This document shows positions 9,827 through 18,977 of a stretch of DNA of 27,897 nt, piece after piece. Source of the stretch: Actinomycetota bacterium (GTDB lineage Bacteria; Actinomycetota; Humimicrobiia; Humimicrobiales; Humimicrobiaceae); NCBI GenBank assembly GCA_023380915.1, contig JAMCSM010000161.1:1-27897 (forward strand), read 5' to 3'. How positions within the stretch are numbered: position 1 is the first letter of the stretch; each line of letters opens with the position of its first letter. The position numbers were made by a program, and so were the translations under genes. The notes under the pieces are model-generated. The model did not search any database. It was not told the DNA's origin and worked only from the letters and a program-made list of their open reading frames with translations.

Positions 9827-10327
9827 ATGAACCTAAAAACTGAAGAAAGAAGCAAGGCGAATGTTAAAACAGAAAACAAAGGTAAGCTGCAAAAAATCAT
9901 TAAAAAAAATGTTGATTGCCAGGAAAGAAGTCTGGTAATTATCAAACCTGATGGTGTCAGAAAAAAAGCTGTAGGAAATATAATTTCAAGATTTGAAAAA
10001 GCAGGACTTGAAATTGAAAGAATAAAAGTGCTTGAAATGGATAAAACTATTGCAAGTATCCATTACAGGAAACATGAAGGTAAACCATATTTTGAACGTT
10101 TGCTGGATTATATGACAAGCGGACCTTCAATAGTAATGATAATTAAAGGTGAAAATGCCATATCAAAAGCCAGGCAGTTAATGGGTCCCACTGATCCTGC
10201 AAAAGCACCAAAAGGGACAATCAGAGGAGATTACGGATCAGATATTACAATCAATGTAATTCACGGATCAGATTGTACTGAAAACGCAAAAAAAGAAATT
10301 GATATATTTTTCGGCAATTATCTTTAA
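9827..10327 (+). CDS. ndk: Nucleoside diphosphate kinase with N-terminal extension
   Basis: Ndk balances NTP pools by phosphate transfer through a phospho-histidine. The catalytic core begins at about residue 34 (RSLVIIKPDGV). The active-site His146 lies in NVIHGSD, and GPTDPAKAPKGTIRGDYG is intact. The protein has 166 residues instead of the usual 135-150, because a Lys-rich, hydrophilic stretch of about 33 residues precedes the core. This start is supported by GGGGAGG at 9815-9821 with a 5-base spacer, and there is no in-frame ATG, GTG or TTG at the expected core start. The folC-ndk neighbourhood is typical of actinobacteria. The role of the extension is unknown. Confidence 0.93.
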   Translation: MNLKTEERSKANVKTENKGKLQKIIKKNVDCQERSLVIIKPDGVRKKAVGNIISRFEKAGLEIERIKVLEMDKTIASIHYRKHEGKPYFERLLDYMTSGPSIVMIIKGENAISKARQLMGPTDPAKAPKGTIRGDYGSDITINVIHGSDCTENAKKEIDIFFGNYL

Positions 10328-10417
10328 AAAATATTTAAATTTTAAAATTATTTTATTTATAAGCATTTTCTGCATAAATTTCTTCATAAAAATTAAAAAT
10401 AAAAAAATGTTTGAATA

Positions 10418-10447
10418 TTCACAAAAAATGTATTATTAGTTTATAAT
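10418..10447 (+). promoter_or_regulatory. Candidate promoter for the DUF4321-maf-mre operon
   Basis: TTCACA (10418-10423, five of six to TTGACA) is followed after 18 bases by a perfect TATAAT (10442-10447). It lies about 70 bases before the DUF4321 start, in the only sizeable gap between ndk and mreB, so it could drive the shape operon. Confidence 0.5.
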
Positions 10448-10515
10448 AGTGATTTTAATAATCAAGATGATTGTTGCTTAAATATTTTAAATAACTGTCA
10501 GATAAAGGTTTAATT

Positions 10516-10764
10516 TTGAGAAGAAGAGGAATTGTTGTCTTTTTTATAATTATTATCGGAGGCATTTTAGGTGCAATACTGGGGCATGTGCTCAAGGATA
10601 TTGTGCCGATACTGGATCAGGGGCTTAAAGTTGGCACGGATAATTTAAGTTTGAACCTGTATTTATTTGATGTTAATTTCGGCATACATGTGAATATTAC
10701 ACTGGGCGCTATCATCGGATTGCTTCTTGCATTTTTACTGGCTGATGTTTTCAGACGAAAATAA
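10516..10764 (+). CDS. Small two-helix membrane protein, DUF4321-like
   Basis: The 82-residue protein has a basic start (RRRG), a first membrane helix with a glycine zipper (about 5-27, GGILGAILGHVL), a short polar loop, and a second helix (about 58-79) that also has small residues. Layout, length and position upstream of maf and mreB match DUF4321, a family of unknown function. The start is TTG at 10516 with AAAGG at 10504-10508. It overlaps the maf start by 20 bases, so the two genes are coupled. A role near the elongasome is only guilt by association. Confidence 0.65.
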   Translation: MRRRGIVVFFIIIIGGILGAILGHVLKDIVPILDQGLKVGTDNLSLNLYLFDVNFGIHVNITLGAIIGLLLAFLLADVFRRK

Positions 10765-11410
10765 TAAAATCAAAATAATTTTAGCTTCTGCTTCACAGCG
10801 CAGGTCAGACATCCTGAACTTACTTAAAATTAACTTCGAGGTCATCGTACCTTTTAATTGTATTGAGGAAGTTTTTGAGGACCCATATAATACTGTAATT
10901 AAAAACAGCATAAAAAAATCTGAAAATGTTGCTGATTATGTTAAAATTAATGAATTAAAAATTCCTGAAAAAATTAAAGAAGCTAATTATAAAGATATAT
11001 TGATATGCAGTTTTGATACAATTGTTTATTTTAAAAATAAATATTATTTCAAACCTGAAAATTTAAAGGAAGCTGAGTGTTTCATAAGCTCTTTTTCCGG
11101 CAAGACCCACAGTGTCATTACAGGTTTAAGTATTTTAAGTTATGTCACCGGAATTATTGAAACAGGGGTTGAAGAAACAAAAGTTACGTTCAGAAAATTA
11201 AGCGAAAAAGATGTGCAGAATTTTTTAATGAACGAATATGTTCTTGACAAAGCAGGTGCCTATAATATCGAAGGTTATGGCGCAATTTTAGTAAAAAAAA
11301 TAAACGGATGTTTCTTTAATGCAGTTGGAATTCCGGTTTACAGGTTTTTAAATGTTTTAAAAAAATTCGGATATGATTATTATAATTTAAATAAAATTAA
11401 AAAGCAGTAA
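10745..11410 (+). CDS. maf: Maf-like nucleotide pyrophosphatase
   Basis: Maf proteins hydrolyse non-canonical or excess nucleoside triphosphates to monophosphates. The signature LASASQRRSDIL (usual LASASPRR) is at residues 13-24. The catalytic-loop Asp is Asp91, but the usual GADT context reads SFDT. KPEN, SGKTHSVITG and the DKAGAYNIEGYGA block are present. Residues 40-85 are longer and more divergent than in typical Maf proteins. ATG 10745 lies inside the preceding gene; an earlier TTG at 10727 gives an implausible MHFYWL start. It ends 9 bases before mreB. Association of maf with mre genes is widespread in bacteria. Confidence 0.82.
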   Translation: MFSDENNKIKIILASASQRRSDILNLLKINFEVIVPFNCIEEVFEDPYNTVIKNSIKKSENVADYVKINELKIPEKIKEANYKDILICSFDTIVYFKNKYYFKPENLKEAECFISSFSGKTHSVITGLSILSYVTGIIETGVEETKVTFRKLSEKDVQNFLMNEYVLDKAGAYNIEGYGAILVKKINGCFFNAVGIPVYRFLNVLKKFGYDYYNLNKIKKQ

Positions 11411-11419
11411 GGAGATTTA

Positions 11420-12451
11420 ATGTTTGACTTTTTTTTAAATATTGTAGGAAGAGATATGGGAATTGACCTTGGGACAGCAAACACTCTTGTTTTTGTGAAA
11501 GGCAAGGGAATTGTTCTTGATGAACCTTCTATTGTTGCAATTGACAAGGATACAAATAGGATTTTAGCTGTGGGCAAGGAAGCAAAAAGAATGGTTGGAA
11601 GAACTCCGGGAAATATAGTTGCCATAAGACCCTTAAAGGACGGAGTTATAGCTGATTTTGAAACTACGGAGAAAATGCTTAGATATTTCATTCAAAGAGT
11701 TCATAAAAATGTTGCTTTCGCCAGACCCCGGATTGTAATATGTGTACCTTCAGGAATTACTGCAGTTGAGAGAAAAGCAGTGATTGAAGCTACGGAACAG
11801 GCAGGAGCCAGATCAGCATATATAATTGAGGAGCCTCTTGCTGCAGCAATAGGGGCTGATTTGCCTATAAATGAGCCGACAGGTTCAATGATTGTTGATA
11901 TTGGCGGAGGAACGTCAGAGGTAGCTGTAATTTCTCTGGGCGGAATAGTGGTCAGCCAGTCTTTAAGAATTGGGGGAGATGAACTTGATGAAGCTATCAC
12001 ATATTATCTTAAGAAGGAACATAATCTGCTTCTTGGTGAAAGAACAGCAGAAAAAGTAAAGATTGAAATAGGTTCAGCTTTTCCTCTTGAAAATGAGGAA
12101 AAAATGGAAATAAACGGCAGGGATCTTGTTACCGGGCTTCCTAAAACAATAATTATTACAAGTCAGCAGATAAGAAAAGCACTTGAAAAAACAGTTGCAG
12201 ACGTAGTTAATTCAATAATTGAAGTACTGGATGTTACCCCGCCGGAGCTGTCATCTGATATTATGAAAAGGGGCATTGTACTGAGCGGCGGAGGAGCTTT
12301 ACTGAAAGGGCTTACTGAAAGGGTAAGCAGGGAGACGCATTGCCCGGTTTACCTGGCAAATGATCCTCTTGCTTCAGTAGCTCTTGGTGCTGGTAAATGT
12401 GCTGAGGATTTTGCAACTCTTAAAAGATATCTGAAGTATGCAAAACATTAA
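11420..12451 (+). CDS. mreB: Rod shape-determining actin homologue MreB
   Basis: MreB forms membrane-bound filaments that orient lateral wall synthesis. The 343 residues have the actin-fold motifs in order: phosphate-1 GIDLGTANT (14-22), a connect/phosphate-2 block with [18 protein letters not shown], and the adenosine motif [12 protein letters not shown]. The first residues ([10 protein letters not shown]) are hydrophobic and aromatic and could insert in the membrane. The start has AAGGAG about 5 bases upstream. It begins the mreB-mreC-mreD-mrdA-rodA series. Full conservation suggests a functional rod-shape machine and therefore probably a rod-shaped cell. Confidence 0.96.
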   Translation: MFDFFLNIVGRDMGIDLGTANTLVFVKGKGIVLDEPSIVAIDKDTNRILAVGKEAKRMVGRTPGNIVAIRPLKDGVIADFETTEKMLRYFIQRVHKNVAFARPRIVICVPSGITAVERKAVIEATEQAGARSAYIIEEPLAAAIGADLPINEPTGSMIVDIGGGTSEVAVISLGGIVVSQSLRIGGDELDEAITYYLKKEHNLLLGERTAEKVKIEIGSAFPLENEEKMEINGRDLVTGLPKTIIITSQQIRKALEKTVADVVNSIIEVLDVTPPELSSDIMKRGIVLSGGGALLKGLTERVSRETHCPVYLANDPLASVALGAGKCAEDFATLKRYLKYAKH

Positions 12452-12486
12452 AAGATTTAAAAAATTTAAATTAAACAATTTAATTA

Positions 12487-13302
12487 ATGGCTTCTCCAAA
12501 AAACAGTTTAAAAAGCATTATAATTATAGGCATAATTATAATAATTAGCCTTATTGTTATAACTGCCAGCTTCAGAGATGCAAATTTCATAAAAAGCTTA
12601 AAAACAAGAACTTCAGATATCTTTAAGCCTTTGCAGGAAAAAATATTTTTTGTATTTCAGCCCATTATAAAAGCAATTAATAACATTAAAAATTTCTTCG
12701 GGCTTTCTCAAAAACTAAAGCTTCTTGAACAGGAAAATGCCAGGCTGCTTCAGAATTATAGTGAAAATATTAATTTAAAAATTGAAAATGATTCACTGCG
12801 AAGCCTTCTCGATATAAGGCAAAGAAAAAATTATAAAACTGTTGCTGCAAAAGTTATCGGATACAATGAAGGAAAGTTGGAATCAGAGGTAACCTTAAAT
12901 GTGGGTAAAAATAGCGGAGTTGTAGAGGGTATGGGAGTGATTAATGAAAAAGGATTTATTGGAATAGTTATATTAAGCGGCAGCAATTCCTGCAGAGTAA
13001 GGCTTTTAAATGATCAGCAGATGAGCATAGGCGCAAGAATACTTTCCTCAAGAAGTCTTGGAATGGTTGAAGGAAGTTCAAATAAAAAAATTTTTTTAAA
13101 CTATATATCAAAATCAGATATGGTATATACCGGTGATATAATTATTACATCAGAATTTGGAACATATATTCCGCCTGAAATACTGATAGGAATTGTAAAA
13201 AAAGTTTCAGATTCAGGAACAAATCCATATAAAACGATAGAAGTTGAACCCTTTGTAAATTTTAAATCAATTGAAAATGTACTGGTAATACTGGAATGGT
13301 AA
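12487..13302 (+). CDS. mreC: Rod shape-determining protein MreC
   Basis: MreC is a single-pass extracytoplasmic scaffold that activates PBP2-RodA. The 271-residue protein has a short cytoplasmic tail, one membrane helix (about 9-28), a coiled coil (about 70-105, KLKLLEQENARLL) and a beta-rich C-terminal half with the family's GVVEGMGVINEKGFIGIV segment. The ATG at 12487 has no Shine-Dalgarno and follows mreB by 35 AT-rich bases, so it may depend on coupling or an unstructured leader. Confidence 0.93.
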   Translation: MASPKNSLKSIIIIGIIIIISLIVITASFRDANFIKSLKTRTSDIFKPLQEKIFFVFQPIIKAINNIKNFFGLSQKLKLLEQENARLLQNYSENINLKIENDSLRSLLDIRQRKNYKTVAAKVIGYNEGKLESEVTLNVGKNSGVVEGMGVINEKGFIGIVILSGSNSCRVRLLNDQQMSIGARILSSRSLGMVEGSSNKKIFLNYISKSDMVYTGDIIITSEFGTYIPPEILIGIVKKVSDSGTNPYKTIEVEPFVNFKSIENVLVILEW

Positions 13303-13335
13303 TAAAATAATAAAATCTTTTCATATTTTTGTTTT

Positions 13336-13845
13336 ATGAAAATTTTTAATAAGGTTTTTGATTTTTTTATTGTTATATTTTTTTTAATACTGCAGGTTGT
13401 TTTTGTAGCGCAGCTTAAATTATATTACATAAACTTCGACTTCATACTCGTAGTAATAATTGCAATAACATTTAAAAAAAATTTAACTGCTGCGATTCTA
13501 TATGGTTTTTTTACAGGTCTTGTTTTTGATTTACTGACAGCTAATATTGTTGGAATTTCTGCTCTTATTTTTGCTCTTGACGCTTTTTTACTTGGAAAGC
13601 TTCAGGAATCAGGACTGAAACTAAAACTTGTCAGTTATGTTCTTGCAGTTTTCATGTTTACTGAAATTAATATAGTAATTATAAACATTGTTTACTATTT
13701 ATTCAGCTATGATATAGATTTTGCTTCAATGGGACTGGATTTATTATTGAAGCCTTTATTTAACATACTCTTAATATTTATAATTTTTCCATTACTTCGG
13801 GTAAAGTTTACAGGAGAAGAATTAATTGAACAGCAGCACAAATAA
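13336..13845 (+). CDS. mreD: Rod shape-determining protein MreD
   Basis: This is a 169-residue, very hydrophobic protein with about five to six predicted membrane helices and a conserved GFFTGLVFDLLTANIVG segment in the middle, as in MreD. It lies 33 bases after mreC and overlaps mrdA by 20 bases. Its identity rests on hydrophobicity, the central motif and strict synteny. No Shine-Dalgarno is obvious before the ATG. Confidence 0.9.
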   Translation: MKIFNKVFDFFIVIFFLILQVVFVAQLKLYYINFDFILVVIIAITFKKNLTAAILYGFFTGLVFDLLTANIVGISALIFALDAFLLGKLQESGLKLKLVSYVLAVFMFTEINIVIINIVYYLFSYDIDFASMGLDLLLKPLFNILLIFIIFPLLRVKFTGEELIEQQHK

Positions 13846-15718
13846 AAGGCTGATTTTTACAGGTTATCTGGTAATTACAGCAGCAGTATTGCTAATATTA
13901 AGATTATATTTTCTTCAGGTAATGAGTGGTGAAGATTATGCAAAGGCAGCTTCTGAAAATATTACAAGAACAAGAACCACTGCTGCTCCCAGAGGAAATA
14001 TTTATGACAGAAACGGAAAACTTTTAGTGGAAAGTGTACCAACAACTGCGGTAGCAGTAGATCCATTTGAAGTTTTAAAAAGAGATGATGTGCTGAGCAC
14101 ATTAAGTAAAAGACTGGGTATTTCATATTATGATTTAAAGGACAAACTTGAAAAAACAAAAACAACCTATATTGACAGGATAATTATAAAGCAAAATATT
14201 GATAAAGAAACCCTTGTATATCTGAAGGAGCATAGTCAGGATCTTCCCGGAGTTGAAGTAGTAAATATTTTCTTAAGAAAATATAACTTCGGTTCTCTTG
14301 CTGCTCATGTTTTAGGATATACTGGTGAAATTGATGAAGAGAAATTAAAACAGGAAAAAAATCAGTCAGAATATGAGGGTGGAGATCAGATCGGACTTAC
14401 GGGTGTAGAGGAACAATATGAAGATATACTCAGGGGGATTAAAGGCAAAATTGTTTATGAAGTTGATCCGCTTGGAAGGCCATCAGACATTGTGGAACAG
14501 GAAAATTATGTTTTCGGAAATGATATTTATTTAACAATAGATATTGAGCTTCAAAAATATGTTGAGGAAATACTTGCAATTCAGCTTGAAGCAATAAGAC
14601 AAAACAAAGTTGCAAAAACAAATGATTATTACAGGGCTGGCGGAGGTTCGGTTGTTGTTCTTGATGCAAAGACAGGTGAGGTACTTGCAATGGCAAGTTA
14701 TCCAACCTTTGATCCGCAGGTATTTATCGGAGGAATATCAAGTATTAACTGGAATGAGCTAAATGATCCTTCCATGAAATTTCCGCTTAATAACAGAGCA
14801 ATAATGGGATTTCCTCCCGGATCAGTTTTTAAAATTGCACCTGCATATGCCGGCTTAAGTGAAGGTGTTATTAATAAAAACAGTATTATATTCTGCGCAG
14901 GAACATGGTACGGGCTTGGAACTGACTATTCTAAAACATGCTGGAACAAGGGAGGACACGGCGGATTAAACATCATTGGTGGTATACAAAATTCATGTGA
15001 TATTTTCTTTTATGAGACAGGGCTAAGATTATTTTTAAAGAATAAAAATTCAGATGAACTTTTGCAGAAGTATGCAAAAATTTTAGGTTTTGGAAGTAAA
15101 ACCGGCATAGATCTGCCGAACGAAGATACCGGTATTATTCCTGACAAAGCCTGGAAAAAAGACAGATTTAAAAATGATAAAGCTAATTCAATATGGTTTC
15201 CGGGAGATACGGTTAATATGGCAATAGGACAGGGTGATGTCCTGGTTTCACCACTTCAGCTTGCTTATGCATATATGACTCTTGCAAACAGAGGGATTCA
15301 ATATACTCCTCATATATTAAAAGAAGTCAGGGATGAAACCGGTGAAAAAGTGTTTGATTTTAAATCAGAAAAAGTTAACGATCAGGAGCTTAATCAGGAT
15401 TATATAAACATTATTGAAAATGGATTAAATCTGGTTACTGCAAAGGGAACAGCCTCCAGTGCATTTAAACCCTTTCCTGTAGATAAAATACCGGTGGCAG
15501 GCAAGACAGGAACAGCAGAATTTTCAGGACGGCAGGACTATGCATGGTTTGCAAGTTATGCTCCAGTCGGTAATCCTCAATATATAGTAACTGTTATGCT
15601 TGAAGAAGCAGGTGGAGGAGGCAGAAATGCAGCTCCCATTGCTGAAAAAATTTATGAGTATTTATATCATATTGAAAGCCAGGAGCAGGTTCATTCAGTT
15701 GATAGTTTTGGAGATTAA
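13826..15718 (+). CDS. mrdA: Penicillin-binding protein 2, elongasome transpeptidase
   Basis: This class B PBP cross-links peptidoglycan during elongation. An N-terminal anchor helix (about 9-31) is followed by the pedestal domain (RGNIYDRNGKLL at 56-67) and the transpeptidase domain. The active-site motifs are SVFK (Ser333, Lys336), the SxN-type motif SCD (390-392, where Asp replaces Asn as in other PBP2 proteins) and KTG (560-562). The 630-residue length is normal. The start is TTG at 13826, with AGGAG at 13811-13815 inside the end of mreD. It directly abuts rodA, its SEDS partner. Confidence 0.95.
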   Translation: MNSSTNKRLIFTGYLVITAAVLLILRLYFLQVMSGEDYAKAASENITRTRTTAAPRGNIYDRNGKLLVESVPTTAVAVDPFEVLKRDDVLSTLSKRLGISYYDLKDKLEKTKTTYIDRIIIKQNIDKETLVYLKEHSQDLPGVEVVNIFLRKYNFGSLAAHVLGYTGEIDEEKLKQEKNQSEYEGGDQIGLTGVEEQYEDILRGIKGKIVYEVDPLGRPSDIVEQENYVFGNDIYLTIDIELQKYVEEILAIQLEAIRQNKVAKTNDYYRAGGGSVVVLDAKTGEVLAMASYPTFDPQVFIGGISSINWNELNDPSMKFPLNNRAIMGFPPGSVFKIAPAYAGLSEGVINKNSIIFCAGTWYGLGTDYSKTCWNKGGHGGLNIIGGIQNSCDIFFYETGLRLFLKNKNSDELLQKYAKILGFGSKTGIDLPNEDTGIIPDKAWKKDRFKNDKANSIWFPGDTVNMAIGQGDVLVSPLQLAYAYMTLANRGIQYTPHILKEVRDETGEKVFDFKSEKVNDQELNQDYINIIENGLNLVTAKGTASSAFKPFPVDKIPVAGKTGTAEFSGRQDYAWFASYAPVGNPQYIVTVMLEEAGGGGRNAAPIAEKIYEYLYHIESQEQVHSVDSFGD

Positions 15719-16945
15719 ATGGGAAAACATTCGAAAGTGGTGGTAAGTAAGGAAAAATATGTCAATACCGGTTTTAAAGATATTGATCTGGGACAGACAG
15801 GGAAAAAAGCCTTAAGGTTTGATATTATATTGTTTGTTTGTGTCATATTTCTTTCCTTATTTGGAGTTTTGGTTATTTACAGTGCAACAAGATACAGTCT
15901 TTCCGCAGGAATAACTGATCCAATGTATTATTTTAAAAGACAGTTGATATTCCTCGGGATTTCAATATTTGTTTTTGCCGGATTCCTAAGCTTTGATTAC
16001 AGAAAGTTAAAAAGGATATGGATCATTATTTATACTGCAAGCCTGGCAGGTCTTATTGCAGTACTCATTTTTGGCTATGAAGTCAATTCAAATAAAGGCT
16101 GGATAGATTTAAGGTTTACATCAATTCAGCCTTCCGAATTTTCAAAAATATTTACAGTAATTTGTATTGCAGCAGTTTTTTCCAAATGGAAATCAGAGAA
16201 AAAAAATTCAGTTGGTTTTAAAAAAGTGGTTTTATCTTTACTTATTGCTTTTTCAACAATACTTTTAATATTATTTGAACCTGATTTTGGTCAGGCAATT
16301 ATTTATTTTCTTGTATATACCGGGATGTTATTTGTTTCAGGGGCAAATTTTTTATATTTTATCGGCATTATAATAATTACAGCCGGGGGGATTTTTGCAG
16401 GCATCAGGATGGATATAATAAAACAGTATCAGCTTGACAGGCTTCTTGTGTTTTTAAAACCTGATGTTAAACCTGAAGGTGCCGGTTATAATTTGTTTCA
16501 ATCAAAACTTGCTATAGGTTCCGGTAAAATTTTTGGCAAGGGGCTTTTCCTTGGAACTCAAACCAATTTAAATTATGTACCTGAGCATCATACTGATTTC
16601 ATATTTTCAGTAATTGGCGAAGAATTTGGTTTTGTCGGGGCTTTTATTGTAATAATTATACTTGGAATAATTGTGTGGAGATGCTTTTATATTTCAAGGC
16701 ATGCCAGTGATAATTTTGGTTCCATGCTTGCAAGCGGGATTGGTTTTATTATTATGACTCAAATGATAATAAATATAGGAATGACTATAGGGCTCATGCC
16801 TATAATCGGTATTCCTCTTCCATTTTTAAGCTATGGAGGCTCAAACCTTTTAAGTATCTTTATTGGAATAGCTCTGGTTGAAAATATATATATGAGAAGG
16901 GAAACCAGAAAAGAATATGAAATTGCTTATGAGGATTATAAATAA
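15719..16945 (+). CDS. rodA: SEDS-family peptidoglycan glycosyltransferase RodA
   Basis: RodA polymerises glycan strands from lipid II and works with PBP2. The 408-residue protein has a cytoplasmic N-terminus of about 36 residues and roughly ten membrane helices. Family motifs include IQPSEFSK, the large periplasmic loop with PEHHTDFIFSVIGEEFG (conserved Asp at about 293) and PLPFLSYGGSN near the C-terminus. The ATG follows the mrdA stop with no gap and has GGAG upstream. FtsW and SpoVE are close relatives; the pairing with PBP2 and the mre genes favours RodA. Confidence 0.94.
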   Translation: MGKHSKVVVSKEKYVNTGFKDIDLGQTGKKALRFDIILFVCVIFLSLFGVLVIYSATRYSLSAGITDPMYYFKRQLIFLGISIFVFAGFLSFDYRKLKRIWIIIYTASLAGLIAVLIFGYEVNSNKGWIDLRFTSIQPSEFSKIFTVICIAAVFSKWKSEKKNSVGFKKVVLSLLIAFSTILLILFEPDFGQAIIYFLVYTGMLFVSGANFLYFIGIIIITAGGIFAGIRMDIIKQYQLDRLLVFLKPDVKPEGAGYNLFQSKLAIGSGKIFGKGLFLGTQTNLNYVPEHHTDFIFSVIGEEFGFVGAFIVIIILGIIVWRCFYISRHASDNFGSMLASGIGFIIMTQMIINIGMTIGLMPIIGIPLPFLSYGGSNLLSIFIGIALVENIYMRRETRKEYEIAYEDYK

Positions 16946-16999
16946 AATGATGAAGAAGGATTTCCAATTCCGTGATAGGGACAAAAGTAAGGCTGCAGA

Positions 17000-17142
17000 G
17001 ATCAGGCTGGATGTTTCGAAAACACACAAGCTTTGCCCCAGCGAGTCAAAGCTTGCTCGGATTTAAGGCTTCGCTCTCCTCTGAAGAGAGGAACCCTGCC
17101 CGCTCAGCCTTCATACGGTTTTCTCAATCACCCAGCCTGATC
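17000..17142. ncRNA. GC-rich element with long inverted ends: structured RNA or MITE
   Basis: In the 238-base gap between rodA and the radical SAM gene lies a stretch much richer in G and C than its surroundings. GATCAGGCTGG (17000-17010) pairs perfectly with CCAGCCTGATC (17132-17142), and the pairing continues imperfectly inward to GAAAAC/GTTTTC, about 25 positions in all. Inside are an 8-bp hairpin (CAAGCTTT 17027-17034 with AAAGCTTG 17048-17055) and a 6-bp hairpin with a 4-base loop (TCCTCT 17077-17082 with AGAGGA 17087-17092). It has no open frame of note and no T-run. No target-site duplication is clear. It does not match an RNA family that I know. Confidence 0.5.
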
Positions 17143-17183
17143 CAATAATTTATTTGCAATCATGAAAAAGGAAATGCTAACAA

Positions 17184-18977
17184 ATGATGAAAACTTTAAA
17201 TTTTGCTGATTTTGAAAAAATACTTGAAGGAGTTTTAAAACCTGGAAGATATATTGGAAATGAATTTGGTATTAAGAGTAAAAGTATTTCAGGTATAAAA
17301 GATTTTGATACAAAAGTATTTTTTGCATTGGTATTTCCGGATGTTTATGAAGTAGGAATGTCAAATCTTGGCGTGCAAATTCTGTATGATGCAGTTAACA
17401 GTTATGATGATTATATTGCAGAAAGAGTATTTTCTCCATGGATAGATCTGGAAGCTAATTTAAGAAACAGTAAAATCAAGCTGTTCTCTCTTGAAAACAG
17501 GATATTTCTTGATGAATTTGATATTATCGGATTTAGCCTTCAGCATGAGATGCAGTATACAAATGTATTAAATATCCTTGATCTTGGCGGATTGAATTTA
17601 AGATCAAAGGACAGGCAAAATAAAAATCCTCTGATATGCGCAGGCGGACCTGCTGCAGTAAATCCTCTTCCCATGGCTCCATTCATTGATTTTTTTGTAA
17701 TAGGGGATGGTGAAGAAATCATAACAAAAATCCTTAAAGTATTAAAGCAGTACAAACTTGAAAACAGGGATAAGACATGGTTTTTAAATAATATAAGGAA
17801 TTTTGAAGGTATTTTTATTCCTTCGGATTACAAATTCTTTTATTTTGCTGATGGAAAAATTAAAAAAATAAAACCTGATTTAAAAGTAAAAAAGGCAGCA
17901 ATAAAAGACCTTGATGATTATAAAATTGTTACAAATCCATTAATTGCAAATATAAAACCTGTTCATGACAGGTTTGTTTGTGAAATTATGAGAGGATGCT
18001 TCAGAGGATGCAGGTTTTGTCAGGCAGGTTTTACATACAAGCCTGTAAGAATGAGAAAGGCAAAAAATCTTATTTCTGACTGTCTGGAAGGAGTGAGCCG
18101 GAGCGGATATGATGAAATATCGTTTCTTTCTCTTTCAAGTGCAGATTACAGGGAACTGGGGTTTCTGGTTAACAGCTTTCTTGATTTAAATAAGAATAAA
18201 AAAATATCAGTTTCCCTTCCTTCGCTGCGGCTTGACAGTTTTACAATAAATATTGCTGAAATAATACAAAGCGGAAGAAAAACAGGGCTGACATTTGCGC
18301 CGGAAGCCGGCACACAAAGGATGAGAAATATAATAAACAAGAATATTGATGAAAGCGAAATGCTTGAATGTATAAAAATTGCATTTGAAAAAGGATGGCA
18401 AAAGATAAAATTATATTTCATGATAGGTCTGCCTTTTGAGAATGAAAAGGATATTGAAGGGATATCAGAATTAGTGAAAAAAATTATTTCAGTTGCGCAA
18501 AATATTCTGCCAAAAAACAAAACACAAAGATTAAATATAAATTTAAGTATAAATGCATATTGCCCCAAGCCATTTACTCCTTTTCAGTGGTGTGCACAAA
18601 ATTCTGCAGAATGTTTAAACCGGAAATTTTCAAAAATAAGAAACAGTCTTCCAAAAAGATTTGTAACTGTAAGCTGGTCGGATCCTCAAAAAAGCGGTAT
18701 TGAATGTGCACTTGCAAGAGGAAATTTAAAAGTTGCTGATGTCATAGAGGAAGCTTTCAAAAATGGAGCTAAGTTTGACAACTGGAGTGAGTTTTTTAAT
18801 TTTGAAATCTGGCGCAATGCTTTTATGAAAACAAATACAGACATGATTTTTTTTACACAAAGAGAAACAGGCACTGATGAGATTTTACCATGGGATTTTA
18901 TTGATATTGGAGTACGTAAGGAAGTTTTATTAAAGGAATTTGATAAGGCAAAAAATCTTGCTTTAAATAATGAGTGA
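17184..18977 (+). CDS. B12-binding-like radical SAM protein (TIGR03960 type)
   Basis: The 597-residue protein has an N-terminal domain with a cobalamin-domain-like fold signature (FPDVYEVGMSNLG, then GGPAAVNPLP) and a radical SAM core with the iron-sulfur motif CFRGCRFC (Cys272, Cys276, Cys279). The C-terminal part carries WSDP and related conserved residues. Length, motifs and the partner gene (DUF2344) match TIGR03960, whose reaction is not established; in some genomes it is fused to DUF2344. AGGA at 17169-17172 supports ATG 17184 or 17187. It overlaps the next gene by 8 bases. Placement before RNase E/G and ribosomal genes hints at RNA or ribosome modification, which is inference. Confidence 0.88.
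   Translation: MMKTLNFADFEKILEGVLKPGRYIGNEFGIKSKSISGIKDFDTKVFFALVFPDVYEVGMSNLGVQILYDAVNSYDDYIAERVFSPWIDLEANLRNSKIKLFSLENRIFLDEFDIIGFSLQHEMQYTNVLNILDLGGLNLRSKDRQNKNPLICAGGPAAVNPLPMAPFIDFFVIGDGEEIITKILKVLKQYKLENRDKTWFLNNIRNFEGIFIPSDYKFFYFADGKIKKIKPDLKVKKAAIKDLDDYKIVTNPLIANIKPVHDRFVCEIMRGCFRGCRFCQAGFTYKPVRMRKAKNLISDCLEGVSRSGYDEISFLSLSSADYRELGFLVNSFLDLNKNKKISVSLPSLRLDSFTINIAEIIQSGRKTGLTFAPEAGTQRMRNIINKNIDESEMLECIKIAFEKGWQKIKLYFMIGLPFENEKDIEGISELVKKIISVAQNILPKNKTQRLNINLSINAYCPKPFTPFQWCAQNSAECLNRKFSKIRNSLPKRFVTVSWSDPQKSGIECALARGNLKVADVIEEAFKNGAKFDNWSEFFNFEIWRNAFMKTNTDMIFFTQRETGTDEILPWDFIDIGVRKEVLLKEFDKAKNLALNNE

Noticed and set aside
18146..18568. Minus-strand frame of 140 residues within the radical SAM gene
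   Set aside because: Antisense shadow in AT-rich code, Phe/Ile/Ser-rich, without a ribosome binding site or family resemblance.
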